Source: Shewanella benthica (GTDB lineage Bacteria > Pseudomonadota > Gammaproteobacteria > Enterobacterales > Shewanellaceae). From it: a stretch of DNA of 64,000 nt. Below are positions 29,871-39,212 of this stretch, piece after piece. The notes below the pieces were generated by a model. That model was not told where the DNA came from, searched no databases, and saw only the letters and a list, made by a program, of their open reading frames with translations. The stretch spans positions 1 through 64,000 of the forward strand of contig JAKVHY010000017.1 of assembly GCA_023284085.1 (NCBI GenBank). The letters run 5' to 3'. Position 1 is the stretch's first letter, and the number at the start of each line of letters is the position of its first letter. The translations under genes were made by a program, and so were the position numbers.

Positions 29871-30599
29871 ATGGGTATGTTACACATACCACCGACCATG
29901 ATGATGTTTATGCGACTGACACCGTATCCTTCCACCCGATTTTCCCCTTTGTTGAAGCAACACTATAATGAATTTAGAGCCGCGCTCTATGATTGTCATA
30001 TAGCCTCTTCGATATATCGTTCGGGAGATATTATCCTCGCCCAAGGTCAGAAGGTGGAAGCCTTGTATGTCGTTTCTGTTGGTAAGGTTTCAATGAATAC
30101 AGCAGCGATTAATGGTCGGAGGTTTCAGCTGGGAGAGGTGCATTGTGACTATCATATCTTTGGTGAAATGGAGTTTTTTACCAATGATAAGTGCCAATGG
30201 AATGTCGTTGCCGATGATGAAATGACAGTCGATATTCTTTGTGCAAAGCAATTACAGAATACCCTGATTGAAAAACCTCTTTTATCTTTATTCTTTTCAT
30301 CAGCACTTGCATTCGATTACCAAGAATCAATGGAGATCTATACCAGTCGCTTATTACATCCTATTGCTTATAATATTGCGTACGATTTATGGCTGCGCCA
30401 AGGAAATACAGTCAATTTAGATGCTTTTACAAACCCAGAGCAGGAAGCTGAAAGGTTTGGTACATCAAGTCGAGTTTATCGGCGTGCTGTAAAATCGCTT
30501 GTTGAACAAGGGTTAATTGAAAAATTCAGTGGAGGTATTCGTATTGTAGACCCCACCAAATTGGAGCGTTTCATTTCGATGACCAATGTCCTAGATTGA
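29871..30599 (+). CDS. Crp/Fnr-family regulator, YeiL-like
   Basis: The 242-residue protein has an N-terminal cyclic-nucleotide-binding-like beta barrel (SGDIILAQGQKVEALYVVSV, GEMEFF) and a C-terminal winged helix (ERFGTSSRVYRRAVKSLVEQ and GLIEKFSGGIRIVD). It lacks the strict cAMP-binding motif and any FNR cysteine cluster, as in YeiL-type proteins. The start is uncertain: no good ribosome site precedes 29871, and several ATGs occur at 29877-29910. A palindrome at 29874 overlaps the first codons. Confidence 0.83.
   Translation: MGMLHIPPTMMMFMRLTPYPSTRFSPLLKQHYNEFRAALYDCHIASSIYRSGDIILAQGQKVEALYVVSVGKVSMNTAAINGRRFQLGEVHCDYHIFGEMEFFTNDKCQWNVVADDEMTVDILCAKQLQNTLIEKPLLSLFFSSALAFDYQESMEIYTSRLLHPIAYNIAYDLWLRQGNTVNLDAFTNPEQEAERFGTSSRVYRRAVKSLVEQGLIEKFSGGIRIVDPTKLERFISMTNVLD
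29874..29890. promoter_or_regulatory. Palindrome at the start of the Crp-family gene
   Basis: GGTATGT-TAC-ACATACC is a perfect 7+7 dyad. If translation begins at one of the later ATGs, it would sit in the leader as a possible autoregulatory operator. No match to a known site was recognised. Confidence 0.4.
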
Positions 30600-30778
30600 A
30601 ACGGTGGTAGGGAATAACGGTGCTCCCCACATTAGGTGTTCACAACTAAGCTAAAAAGAGGGCTGTTTAGTGATGGGAGGCGGCAATACAGCAAGCAAGT
30701 TATTACTAGTAAGAAGATTAGGTACTTGCAGTCTATTAAGAATGGATGTGTTGCTTGTTTTTTGACGAAGAAAATGAA

Positions 30779-30802
30779 GGCCATCGAAAAATTTTGATGG
30801 CC
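30779..30802 (-). terminator. Hairpin after the small basic protein gene
   Basis: GGCCATC and GATGGCC flank a 10-nt AT-rich loop just after the minus-strand small ORF ends. The trailing sequence is T-rich but interrupted. Confidence 0.6.
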
Positions 30803-30811
30803 ATCTAGTGC

Positions 30812-30928
30812 TTAATGAGCTAAAGAATTACTTGAGTTTTTCTTCGCAGCCTTTGCTGCTTTCTTCTCTTTTGCTGTTAAAAGCGGTTGCTTTTTGACAT
30901 TTTTTTTACTGTCTTGACCTTTACTCAT
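30812..30928 (-). CDS. Small lysine-rich protein of unknown function
   Basis: The 38-residue product begins MSKGQDSKKNVKKQPLLTAK and continues as a basic Lys/Ala-rich tail. It resembles a widespread family of very short, basic bacterial proteins with a GQDSKKxxKK start. AAGGAA lies just upstream of the ATG at 30928, which supports this start over the longer in-frame 71-codon reading. Function unknown; binding to nucleic acid is possible given the charge. Confidence 0.7.
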   Translation of the reverse strand: MSKGQDSKKNVKKQPLLTAKEKKAAKAAKKNSSNSLAH

Positions 30929-31188
30929 GATACTTTCCTTTTGAGGTAAACTCTTAAACCTAAAGTTAGTTTGAGCCAACCTAAGGACTGAGATTACGCA
31001 GTGGCCTTTATTCATGCTAGAGGTCAATGCATAACAGTCTCAGTATGCCTCTACAGACGCCAAATTGATAGGAATAGCTTACATTAGCTGGTAGGTATGT
31101 GCATTGCTGTATCTTATTCGCGCAGATTACGTGTTGCCCTATAGCAGTCGTTTACACGGAACATCAATCAGGCGAGCGACATATTTTT

Positions 31189-31977
31189 TTAACCAAAAGG
31201 GTACGCTTCTCCAGTCTCTGAATAGAGCGGGAATTTTTTCATCATTCTGGAAAACAACGGCCGATCTAAATGGTCTTTTAACCACTGTCTAAGTAACGGG
31301 TAGGGAGATTGCAGATACCAATGGCGATCGACTCGGGCAAACTGACGCACGAAGGGCAGTAGTGCAAAATCGAGTAAACTTAGGTTGTTGCCCATTAGGT
31401 ATTGATGCTGTGACAGGCGTAGCTCTAATGCTTGTATAAATGACTCGCACTGAGTTCTTAAATTGGCTTCGGTGTCTTTATGGTAGCGTTTGGCATCTTT
31501 ATATTGCTCGAGTAACGGTTTGAACACCTTATCGTTATAACTGATTAATTCGAGCATGACGGGTAGCGCTTCAGGTGTTTGGCTTAACAGCAGATCATCA
31601 GGGTCGTTTATATTCAGCGCCCAAAGCATGATATCCACACTTTCATCTATGATTTTTGGCGGTTTGATTTTGTCTGTGCTCTCGGCCTCAAGCCTAACCT
31701 TAACCTCAACCTTAACCTCGATTCCACTTTCACTCTCACCGCGACTCTTATCCTCGCTTCCTTTCACACTCTCGCCGTGTCCCTCTACCACATCCTCAAG
31801 CACCAGCACAGGTACCGTGCCCTTGGGGGATAAAGCTAGCATCTCCTCAGATTTATTTTTAGTAACTACGGCTTTGAGCATCACCTTTTGCTTGGCCAGT
31901 AACAAGCCTAAGCGGGCTCGCATGGCATAGGGGCAGTGCTGCAGTGAATATAGGGTAGGTAAAGGGATCTGGCTCAT
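31189..31977 (-). CDS. Glutathione S-transferase family protein with acidic/basic insert
   Basis: The 262-residue protein has a GST N-terminal thioredoxin-like domain (LYSLQHCPYAMRARLGLLLA; GTVPVLVLED) and an all-helical C-terminal domain with LMGNNLSLLDFALLPFVRQF. Between the usual VPVLVLED and the ESVDIMLWAL helix is an insert of about 45 charged, low-complexity residues (including EVKVEVKVRLEAES). The thiol motif CPYA suggests a glutaredoxin 2-like or omega-like member. Substrate unknown. Confidence 0.85.
   Translation of the reverse strand: MSQIPLPTLYSLQHCPYAMRARLGLLLAKQKVMLKAVVTKNKSEEMLALSPKGTVPVLVLEDVVEGHGESVKGSEDKSRGESESGIEVKVEVKVRLEAESTDKIKPPKIIDESVDIMLWALNINDPDDLLLSQTPEALPVMLELISYNDKVFKPLLEQYKDAKRYHKDTEANLRTQCESFIQALELRLSQHQYLMGNNLSLLDFALLPFVRQFARVDRHWYLQSPYPLLRQWLKDHLDRPLFSRMMKKFPLYSETGEAYPFG
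31686..31712. repeat. Short direct repeat inside the GST gene
   Basis: A 12-bp unit of the type AACCTTAACCTC is repeated back to back and encodes the EVKVEVKV part of the insert. Confidence 0.6.
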
Positions 31978-32048
31978 GGGTATTATCGGCTCTTTGATAT
32001 TTATATAAGTGTATAGGTGCAGAGGGGATGAGGAAACAGGCTTATAAA

Positions 32049-32093
32049 GAAAGAGCAGCCCAGTATCTTGAAAATACCGATAGGCTGCTCTTT
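32049..32093 (-). terminator. Terminator of the peptidase U32 gene
   Basis: AAAGAGCAGCC and GGCTGCTCTTT form an 11-bp stem with a 22-nt loop that itself contains GGTATT/AATACC, and the 3' arm runs into T-rich sequence on the minus strand. Confidence 0.8.
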
Positions 32094-32135
32094 CTACTCT
32101 ATTCTATACTATTCATAAAAGATGCTATTAATCGG

Positions 32136-34412
32136 TTACAGACCTTGCTTGTATTGAGCATGTGTCGACACGGTCACCATGGTATCTAGCTGTACCTTAG
32201 CGTCTTCACTGCCTAGTAGCAGGTTTTCAAAATGTTCAATAAGCTGAACCTTATCCAGCTTGGCTTTAGAGCCTGAGCCGATATCGGTCAAGTCGATAAA
32301 GAACTCATCGAACAGGCTAGAGTAGTCATTGATCACATCCAGGTTTAAGAACTGCTCGTCGTTATAGATGCTCGGGTAACCGCCTTTTTGCTTATCGACG
32401 GCAAATGAGATGCCTTTGACATTGGTTATCGTGGTGGCTTTCTCACATTTGAGCATGCAGCCATCTTCGATACTCGGCTTGTTACAGCCTACAGTCTGCT
32501 GGAAAAAACATTGGCGGCTGGTCATCATCAAAATGGGATGATAGATACTGTAAAGCAACTTAAATCCTGCCGGACGTTTCAAGTTCCTTATCTGCATACG
32601 ATTAATCTCGTTAGAGATAAAGGCACCAGCACAGTTCAAGTCTTCCTGAAGGGTACCAAGGGCATAGGAGTTAGTGGTATTTAAAAACGGTCCTGCTATC
32701 CACTCGATGCCCATCTCAAACGCTTTATAGGCAACGCCAGTGTTATTACTGACGATACGTGCGGGCTTAACCTCTTCGAGAATTCTCACGGCTTCGATAT
32801 AGTCTTTACCGATCAATACCGCCGGGAACCAAGGGATGAATCTTGGATTACGCTGCAATAGCTCGATATATTTATCGCAGTTCTTCTTAAAGCTCTCGGG
32901 TAACTTAAAGTAGATGTCGGCATCGGTAACATCGCCGAGGTGAGCATCTTTCTCGTCACAAATCAGCAAAGAGAGGCCTGGGTTTTCGTTTACTTTGGCA
33001 TGCTGCTCAAGTTTGGGTAGCTCGACGGGGGGGATCACATCCACAGAGTTATTGAGTAGAAACGCTAGCTTATTCTTTAGCGCCGTCAGCTCTTTAAATG
33101 GAATGCTCAGGCCAGTAGACAATCCACTGAAGTCATAATTCTGTATGACATAATCAGCATTATTGAAACTTCTGAAGCGTTTCTCCAGAGCCTCTTTATC
33201 CAATGGCGATTTATCCGAGGCTCGTAGCATGGAGTCTGATTGCATTGAGAATGTTTGAATTTTATTGTCTTGTTCGAGCCGATTCGAAATCGTCTCGACT
33301 CTAGCCTGTATGGCGAACGGCTGATCTAACTGACCCGTGAAACTTAAATTGAGTCGCATCTTGTCGATATTAAGATATTTGATCTTATCTTCAAGGCTGG
33401 CTCCCAGCTCATTTTTATCGGCTTTGAGTGTTTGTTTTACTGCTTGGATCTGCACCACTGAGATGGCGTTTTGTTTATCTACCGCATGGATAACACTGTT
33501 ATCTCGAGGGTTATCGATAAACATATCTTTAGTGAGATTACCCTTCAAGAATGAGTTGGTAAAATCACGGTTAAAGACCTTGTAGAGGTTAGTGTCATCT
33601 TCGAGTAGCTTACCTGTATCAACAAACTGGTTGATCTGCTTGCGCCAGCTATCGACTACTGTGTAGACGTAGTGTGCGCCCTTGATGCGGCCTTCAATCT
33701 TAAGTGAGTCGACCTGAGCATCGACTAACTCGGGCAGGTCAAAATAGGCTGAATTGTCCTTTAGATTTAAAGGATATTTATTGCCCGCAGCCGTCTCTTC
33801 GTACTCATCTCGACAAGCCTGACTACAACGGCCTCGGTTACCTGAATTACCCACGCTGACTGAGCTAGAATAACATTGGCCCGAGAAGGCGATACAGAGG
33901 GAGCCGTGAACGAAGACCTCGGTCAACATATCATGTTCATGGGCCAGAGCCGTGAGTGACTTTATCTCACCTAAATTCATTTCTCGTGATAGGTTGACGC
34001 GTGAAGCACCGACTCTGCTGAGGAAGTGTATCTGACCTTCATTATGTGTGGTTAGCTGAGTCGATGCGTGAATGTCTAGAGTCGGGAAGTGCTTCTTAAC
34101 CAGATTAAACAGACCAAGATCTTGAACAATGATGCCATCTAAACTGGTATTGACCAGTTGGTTCAATAACTTAAATAGCGCGGGTAGTTCATGCTCCAAT
34201 ATCACCACGTTCAGAGTCAGGAAGACTTCACATTCATACTGATGAGCGAGCCTTAAGATGCCACAGAGATCATCAAAGGAAAGGTTGGCGGCACGATTAC
34301 GGGCATTAAATGTGTCTAAGCCACAATAGACGGCGTTGGCACCGGCAACAATAGCGGCCTTTATTGCTTCAACATCACCGCCAGGCGCTAACAACTCAAT
34401 TTTTCTACTCAT
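32136..34412 (-). CDS. Peptidase U32 family protein (RlhA/YdcP-like)
   Basis: The 758-residue protein starts with KIELLAPGGDVEAIKAAIVA and contains the U32 signature EVFVHGSLCIAFSGQCY near residue 168, followed by cysteines in GRCSQACRDEYE that with the later CFFQQTVGCNKPSIEDGC group could hold an iron-sulfur cluster. Family members act in tRNA or rRNA hydroxylation (TrhP, RlhA) rather than proteolysis. The length and single-chain layout resemble YdcP/RlhA with an extra C-terminal region. The exact RNA target is inferred, not shown. Confidence 0.85.
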   Translation of the reverse strand: MSRKIELLAPGGDVEAIKAAIVAGANAVYCGLDTFNARNRAANLSFDDLCGILRLAHQYECEVFLTLNVVILEHELPALFKLLNQLVNTSLDGIIVQDLGLFNLVKKHFPTLDIHASTQLTTHNEGQIHFLSRVGASRVNLSREMNLGEIKSLTALAHEHDMLTEVFVHGSLCIAFSGQCYSSSVSVGNSGNRGRCSQACRDEYEETAAGNKYPLNLKDNSAYFDLPELVDAQVDSLKIEGRIKGAHYVYTVVDSWRKQINQFVDTGKLLEDDTNLYKVFNRDFTNSFLKGNLTKDMFIDNPRDNSVIHAVDKQNAISVVQIQAVKQTLKADKNELGASLEDKIKYLNIDKMRLNLSFTGQLDQPFAIQARVETISNRLEQDNKIQTFSMQSDSMLRASDKSPLDKEALEKRFRSFNNADYVIQNYDFSGLSTGLSIPFKELTALKNKLAFLLNNSVDVIPPVELPKLEQHAKVNENPGLSLLICDEKDAHLGDVTDADIYFKLPESFKKNCDKYIELLQRNPRFIPWFPAVLIGKDYIEAVRILEEVKPARIVSNNTGVAYKAFEMGIEWIAGPFLNTTNSYALGTLQEDLNCAGAFISNEINRMQIRNLKRPAGFKLLYSIYHPILMMTSRQCFFQQTVGCNKPSIEDGCMLKCEKATTITNVKGISFAVDKQKGGYPSIYNDEQFLNLDVINDYSSLFDEFFIDLTDIGSGSKAKLDKVQLIEHFENLLLGSEDAKVQLDTMVTVSTHAQYKQGL

Positions 34413-34664
34413 CTCAGACTAACTCACTCAATTATTCGATTATCATTTTTTGAGGGGCGATTTTACCCGCATCCAGTGAGCATTGCCATACATTAGGTTT
34501 CGATGGATTACTTAGCCAAACACTAAAGGCGATTTTGAAGTCTTAGCTATTAACTGCATCAGGTTATTAAGTTGAATTATCGTCATGTTTCTCTTAGTTA
34601 TTTGATTTTCTGATCTTGAATGATTAGGTTCAATTTCAACAAAGTAACAAAAGGCAAGTTACCC

Positions 34665-35096
34665 ATGACCTATGAGATAAATTTTCAAGAAACACTCACA
34701 CACGATGAACAGCAAATATTGTGGGACGGGATAGAGACAGCCATTAGCGCCAAAGTGGGCAAAACGGGTCGATATGAACTGTGTTTCTTATTGCGTGATG
34801 AGCAGGGAGAAATATTGGGCGGGGTACAAGGTAATTGTGATAATTGGGGCTGGCTGTGGATTGATTCACTCTGGGTAAGCGAGTCATTGCGAGGGCAAGG
34901 TTTCGGTAAGAAATTACTAGAGACGATTGAAGATAAAGCCATTGCTCTCGAGTGCACTCACTCCCATCTAACCAGTTTTACCTTTCAGGCTGTGGATTTT
35001 TACAAGGGTCTTGGCTATGCGGTTTTTGGCGAGTTAGCAGATTATCCGCAAGGGCATAGTCGATGTTGGTTGAAGAAGGAACTGGTGGATCGGTAA
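34665..35096 (+). CDS. GNAT-family N-acetyltransferase
   Basis: The 143-residue protein has the GNAT core LWIDSLWVSESLRGQGFGKK (acetyl-CoA-binding R/Q-x-x-G-x-G/A pattern, about residues 65-85) and the terminal FYKGLGYAVFGEL. The ATG at 34665 gives MTYEINFQET; the frame upstream to 34620 looks like untranslated leader. Acceptor substrate unknown. Confidence 0.87.
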   Translation: MTYEINFQETLTHDEQQILWDGIETAISAKVGKTGRYELCFLLRDEQGEILGGVQGNCDNWGWLWIDSLWVSESLRGQGFGKKLLETIEDKAIALECTHSHLTSFTFQAVDFYKGLGYAVFGELADYPQGHSRCWLKKELVDR

Positions 35097-35232
35097 GTGT
35101 ATTTTTCAATATTTGCTGCGTACCTTATTAGGAGTTTCACTATCTTTCTCATCCCATTTTTCATCTCTTTCTCAAGATGAACATATGCTATATCATGTCG
35201 CGCTATTTTCAATACTAATAGAGTGATCAGGT

Positions 35233-36609
35233 TTGCAAACATTAGCAGCACTTAAAAATGGACAGTTATCATCGATTACACGTTTACAGTTAGCCGAAAA
35301 CCTAACTGAATTCCCCAAGGAGATCTTTGATTTAGCTGATACTTTGGAAGTGTTGGATCTTTCTAATAATGGCTTATCCAGTTTGCCCGATGATTTGGGT
35401 CGGCTGACTCAGCTGAGGATCCTGTTTCTCTCAAATAATCAGTTTGAAACCTTGCCTAAGGCATTAGCCAGTTGTCCTAGGCTTGAGATGATAGGTTTTA
35501 AGGCGAATAAAATTCGCACTGTCGATGAAGATGCGTTGCCACTGCAGACTCGCTGGCTGATCTTAACCGATAATCAAATTGAGACATTGCCCGATTCCAT
35601 GGGGCAACTACATCGTCTACAGAAACTCGCCCTGGCGGGAAATTGTCTTTCTGCTCTGCCAGAGTCGATGGCAAATTGCAAAAACCTCGAGTTAGCACGT
35701 TTATCTGCAAACCAGCTTACTCATTTACCCGATTGGTTACTGCAATTGCCAAAACTCGCTTGGCTTGCATTTGATGGTAACAAGCTTAGCTCCATGGATA
35801 AAATATCCTTAGCTGTACCAGAGATGCTCACTGTCAAGATGACTGATATCGATTTAGCCGAGCAACTTGGCGAGGGAGCATCCGGCGTCATCTATAAGGG
35901 CAAGTGGAATCGTCAACCAGTCAGGTTACTTGGCACGCCAGAATTGATTGCGGTAAAACTGTTTAAGGGCGAGGTCACCAGTGATGGTTATCCTGCCGAT
36001 GAGCTAGCCTGTTGTTTACAGGCGGGTGAGCATCCTAACCTGATAAAAGTCATCTCGCAGATAAACGAGCAAGATCATCTGGGTCTGGTGATGGAATTGA
36101 TCCCGCCGAGTTTCGTTAACTTAGGCTTGCCTCCATCCCTAGTGACCTGTACGCGAGACACCTTCGAGTCCGGGACTCAGTTTAGCGTGTCACAAATCGC
36201 AAAAATCGTGCTACAGATGGCGGCGGCAATGACACATCTGCATCAGCAAGCTGTGAGTCATGGGGATCTGTATGCCCATAACACCATGATTAATAGTGAT
36301 GCCGAGATGCTATTTGGTGATTTTGGTGCCTCGTCGGATCTATCAGCCCTTCCTCAATTGCAAAGAGAGGCGATGCAAGCCATAGAGGTCAGAGCCTTTG
36401 GCTGCCTAGTGGACGATCTCTTGTCTGTTAATGCGAAGCATTTAAGTGATGAAGCCGAGACATCGGGTAAGCAAGCGCTCTTATCTGTGTTATTGCAAAT
36501 GAGAGACAGCTGTTTACAGGATGAATTTACCCTTCGCCCCAGATTCTTCGAGATTAGCGACACGTTACAATCAGCGGTTTTGCAGCAGGTGAGTGAAGCT
36601 TGTGCTTAG
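35233..36609 (+). CDS. Leucine-rich-repeat protein kinase
   Basis: The 458-residue protein has about seven LRRs (residues 15-200, e.g. LEVLDLSNNGLSSLPDDLG) followed by a small Ser/Thr/Tyr kinase domain: glycine loop LGEGASGVIYKG near 213, the lysine in IAVKLFKG, catalytic loop HGDLYAHNTM near 341, and DFGASSDL near 362. All key kinase residues are present, so it is probably active. The start is TTG at 35233, the only start after an in-frame stop at 35224. There is no signal peptide or membrane segment, so it is cytoplasmic. Target unknown. Confidence 0.88.
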   Translation: MQTLAALKNGQLSSITRLQLAENLTEFPKEIFDLADTLEVLDLSNNGLSSLPDDLGRLTQLRILFLSNNQFETLPKALASCPRLEMIGFKANKIRTVDEDALPLQTRWLILTDNQIETLPDSMGQLHRLQKLALAGNCLSALPESMANCKNLELARLSANQLTHLPDWLLQLPKLAWLAFDGNKLSSMDKISLAVPEMLTVKMTDIDLAEQLGEGASGVIYKGKWNRQPVRLLGTPELIAVKLFKGEVTSDGYPADELACCLQAGEHPNLIKVISQINEQDHLGLVMELIPPSFVNLGLPPSLVTCTRDTFESGTQFSVSQIAKIVLQMAAAMTHLHQQAVSHGDLYAHNTMINSDAEMLFGDFGASSDLSALPQLQREAMQAIEVRAFGCLVDDLLSVNAKHLSDEAETSGKQALLSVLLQMRDSCLQDEFTLRPRFFEISDTLQSAVLQQVSEACA

Positions 36610-36845
36610 ACTTTGTGCGTAAGTGAACGATAGCCTAATACGATAAGGTGAAGCAGCAACAGCCCTGTGAAGCTGATACAAAAAAACAGCAGGGCAATGG
36701 ACTCGACGATATAGGGCGTCCCCACATATAGACTCCACCATAGTGGCCAACTCATTAGCGATAGAAGGCTAAGTTGCCACATGCAGGTCTTACAACGACC
36801 TATTTTTTTCTTAAAAATTGATGATACACAGTTATCACAGGCCAT
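36606..36845 (-). CDS. DUF3624-type small membrane protein
   Basis: The 79-residue protein has an N-terminal double CxxC zinc-ribbon-like segment (CDNCVSSIFKKKIGRCKTC) and two hydrophobic helices. It matches what I recall of the DUF3624 family of Vibrio and Shewanella. It is convergent with the LRR-kinase gene, overlapping its stop by 4 bp. Function unknown. Confidence 0.72.
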   Translation of the reverse strand: MACDNCVSSIFKKKIGRCKTCMWQLSLLSLMSWPLWWSLYVGTPYIVESIALLFFCISFTGLLLLHLIVLGYRSLTHKV

Positions 36846-36919
36846 TTATCCCAATCCTACTTCTAAACATAGTGGCGCCTAAAGCGCCACTATTGAACAG
36901 ACGTTTATTAGCATGACTC

Positions 36920-37792
36920 TTAGACAAAGAATAAACCAATACTAAATAAGCCACTGAAAATCATGGTGAGCTTAGCCGTGCGGCCGAGTAACGGGTTTAA
37001 TGCCTCTCCAGAGGTCACACTAAAATCACTGCTTAGCTTACGTGCTAACACCAATGAAAGACCCGCGAGTAGGACAGGGGCACCGGGCAGAAAACCGAGA
37101 AAGAAGCTGCCAATAATCAGCGCGAAAGGTAAGTAGACCAAGGCTTGATAGACGACTCTTGCTTGACCTATCCCCATACGAACGGCCACAGTTTGTTTGC
37201 CAGCTTTGGCGTCAGTGTCAATATCTCGGGTGTTATTGACCAGCATTATCGCCGCATTTAAGCAGCCTATTGCACTGCCTAATATCCAGGCCGGGGTGCT
37301 GGTTTCGCCCGCTTGCAGAAAATAACTGCCCACCACGGCCACTAAACCGAAAAAGACAAAGGCCGCCACTTCACCTAAACCGTGAGATGCCAGCGGGTAT
37401 GGACCTCCGCTATAGCCAAGAGCACCGCAAATGGCGGCAATCGCAAGCAGCGCAATAGGCCAACCTCCATGGTAGATAAGATAAGAGCCAACGATGAGTG
37501 CCAGTAACAAGCTGAGCACCATGGCATTGCGGACTTTTTCTGGTGAGAGCAAGCCACTCTGGGTCACCCGCACCGGTCCTAAACGTTCTTCGGTATCGAC
37601 ACCACTCTTAAAATCGAAGTAGTCGTTGGCTAAGTTAACCGCAATTTGTAACAAGATGGCGCAAAGCATAGATGTACCAGCAATCAAGATGCTGAATTGA
37701 TCTAATTCGAGGGCTAATATGTTTCCTACCAAGAGAGGCCCAATCGCCGCCGGCAGTGTACGAGGCCGTATGGCCAAAATCCAAGGGTTCAT
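36920..37792 (-). CDS. menA: 1,4-dihydroxy-2-naphthoate polyprenyltransferase
   Basis: The 290-residue UbiA-superfamily membrane protein has eight to nine hydrophobic helices and both Asp-rich motifs, NLANDYFDFKSGVDTEER and NNTRDIDTDAKAGKQT, that bind the Mg-diphosphate. It prenylates DHNA in menaquinone synthesis at the inner membrane, consistent with an anaerobically respiring host. Confidence 0.95.
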   Translation of the reverse strand: MNPWILAIRPRTLPAAIGPLLVGNILALELDQFSILIAGTSMLCAILLQIAVNLANDYFDFKSGVDTEERLGPVRVTQSGLLSPEKVRNAMVLSLLLALIVGSYLIYHGGWPIALLAIAAICGALGYSGGPYPLASHGLGEVAAFVFFGLVAVVGSYFLQAGETSTPAWILGSAIGCLNAAIMLVNNTRDIDTDAKAGKQTVAVRMGIGQARVVYQALVYLPFALIIGSFFLGFLPGAPVLLAGLSLVLARKLSSDFSVTSGEALNPLLGRTAKLTMIFSGLFSIGLFFV

Positions 37793-38116
37793 TTATTCGA
37801 TTCTTATGGGGAGCATCTATATGCTGATGCTCACAAGCTATTAATGGCTATATCATATCAAGTTTCCAGACCTCGATGAAGGATTCTAAGCGATTGCCTT
37901 ATTGAACGTGACTAGGTTCAAACATTCAGTTTAAGGATAAATGTTTAAAAGGAATCTGATTTTGTTATCGGCTTCAAAGAAATGACCCGATAGATATGCT
38001 TCTATACTTAAGCTTGACAAGTTAGCTGGGACAAATTGCTCAGGCGCAAGATTTACATGCTTATTTTATCCATGTTTACAGTTCGTTTAGAGGCTATTCA
38101 TTGAGGAAAAGTATCG
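37793..38116. other. Divergent intergenic region menA/SDR
   Basis: The menA leader holds a small dyad GAGCATC/GATGCTC at 37811-37832. GAGGA precedes the SDR start. No operator recognised. Confidence 0.35.
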
Positions 38117-39031
38117 ATGCGTTTTGATAATAGGGTCGCTGTGATAACGGGAGCGGGATCGGGTTTAGGTCGAGCTTATGCCCTAGCCTTAGCCGAGCGT
38201 GGTGCCAAGGTGGCATTGATTGACTCAGGCACTCTGGATAAAGACAAGACTGGAGCTAATTCTGGGTTAGAGAGCAGCCATCAAGCCGTGCTCGCGCTGG
38301 GTGAGCAAGCGATGCTATTTAACTTAGATGTCAGCGACTTCACCGGCGTCAAACAGGCTGTGACGGAGATCATTAGTCACTGGGGGCGTATCGATATTCT
38401 AGTCAATAATGCCGGAATTCATGCTCCATGTGACTTTGATAATCTCACTGTCGATATGTGGCAGCATCAGTTAAATACCGATCTTAATGGTAGCTTCTAC
38501 ATGACCAAGGCGATATGGCCGCAGATGAAACTGCAAAGCTATGGCAGGGTGATAATGATCAGTGCGGCCAGTGGTTTGTATGGCGATATGCATGAAACCT
38601 CATACAGTGCCAGCAAGATGGGCTTGATAGGTTTAGTTAACAGCCTCTACCTCGAAGGAATCGATCACAATATCAAGGTCAACAGCTTAACGCCCCACGC
38701 CCTGACTCCAATGACAGCAAATCGACTCGCATCTTCGGTAAAGCCGCTTTTCTCTAAATCATCAATCACGGCCAGCATGATGTTCCTCTGTAGTGAACAA
38801 GCGCCTACGGGGCAGCATTTACTCACAGCTGCAGGGAGTGTCAGTCACGGTCAATTTACCGAGTTTAAGTCCTGTTATTTCCCTGCCGAGGAATGTAAGC
38901 CCGAGGCAATACTCAATAGCTGGCAACAGATCCATCAGGCACTGCCGGTCAACTTACATCGAAGCGGCGAGGATCAAATTCTCGCTTGGGCTCGGCGTGG
39001 TGCGGGCGAACGTCATATCGCTATTGAATGA
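38117..39031 (+). CDS. SDR-family oxidoreductase
   Basis: The 304-residue protein has the classical SDR cofactor motif TGAGSGLG, NNAG, the catalytic serine in MISAASGLYG and YSASK. The closest recalled group is the HSD17B4-like/MFE-type 3-hydroxyacyl-CoA dehydrogenase SDRs, and the acyl-CoA thioesterase gene follows. Substrate not determinable. Confidence 0.85.
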   Translation: MRFDNRVAVITGAGSGLGRAYALALAERGAKVALIDSGTLDKDKTGANSGLESSHQAVLALGEQAMLFNLDVSDFTGVKQAVTEIISHWGRIDILVNNAGIHAPCDFDNLTVDMWQHQLNTDLNGSFYMTKAIWPQMKLQSYGRVIMISAASGLYGDMHETSYSASKMGLIGLVNSLYLEGIDHNIKVNSLTPHALTPMTANRLASSVKPLFSKSSITASMMFLCSEQAPTGQHLLTAAGSVSHGQFTEFKSCYFPAEECKPEAILNSWQQIHQALPVNLHRSGEDQILAWARRGAGERHIAIE

Positions 39032-39212
39032 TGATTGGCTGAATTGATTTATTAGCTTGGTGTCAGGCTCTCTAAGATGGAACACAGAAGGTGTGATCTA
39101 GCTTGTGTGTTACTCGTGCGGCTTTCCCCCTCCTTACTCAGTAAAATTCTGGCTTGAAGACCATTATGTGAGTTAAGCTGTGTGGCTATTGATTAGGTGT
39201 GTGAGGCAAGCG

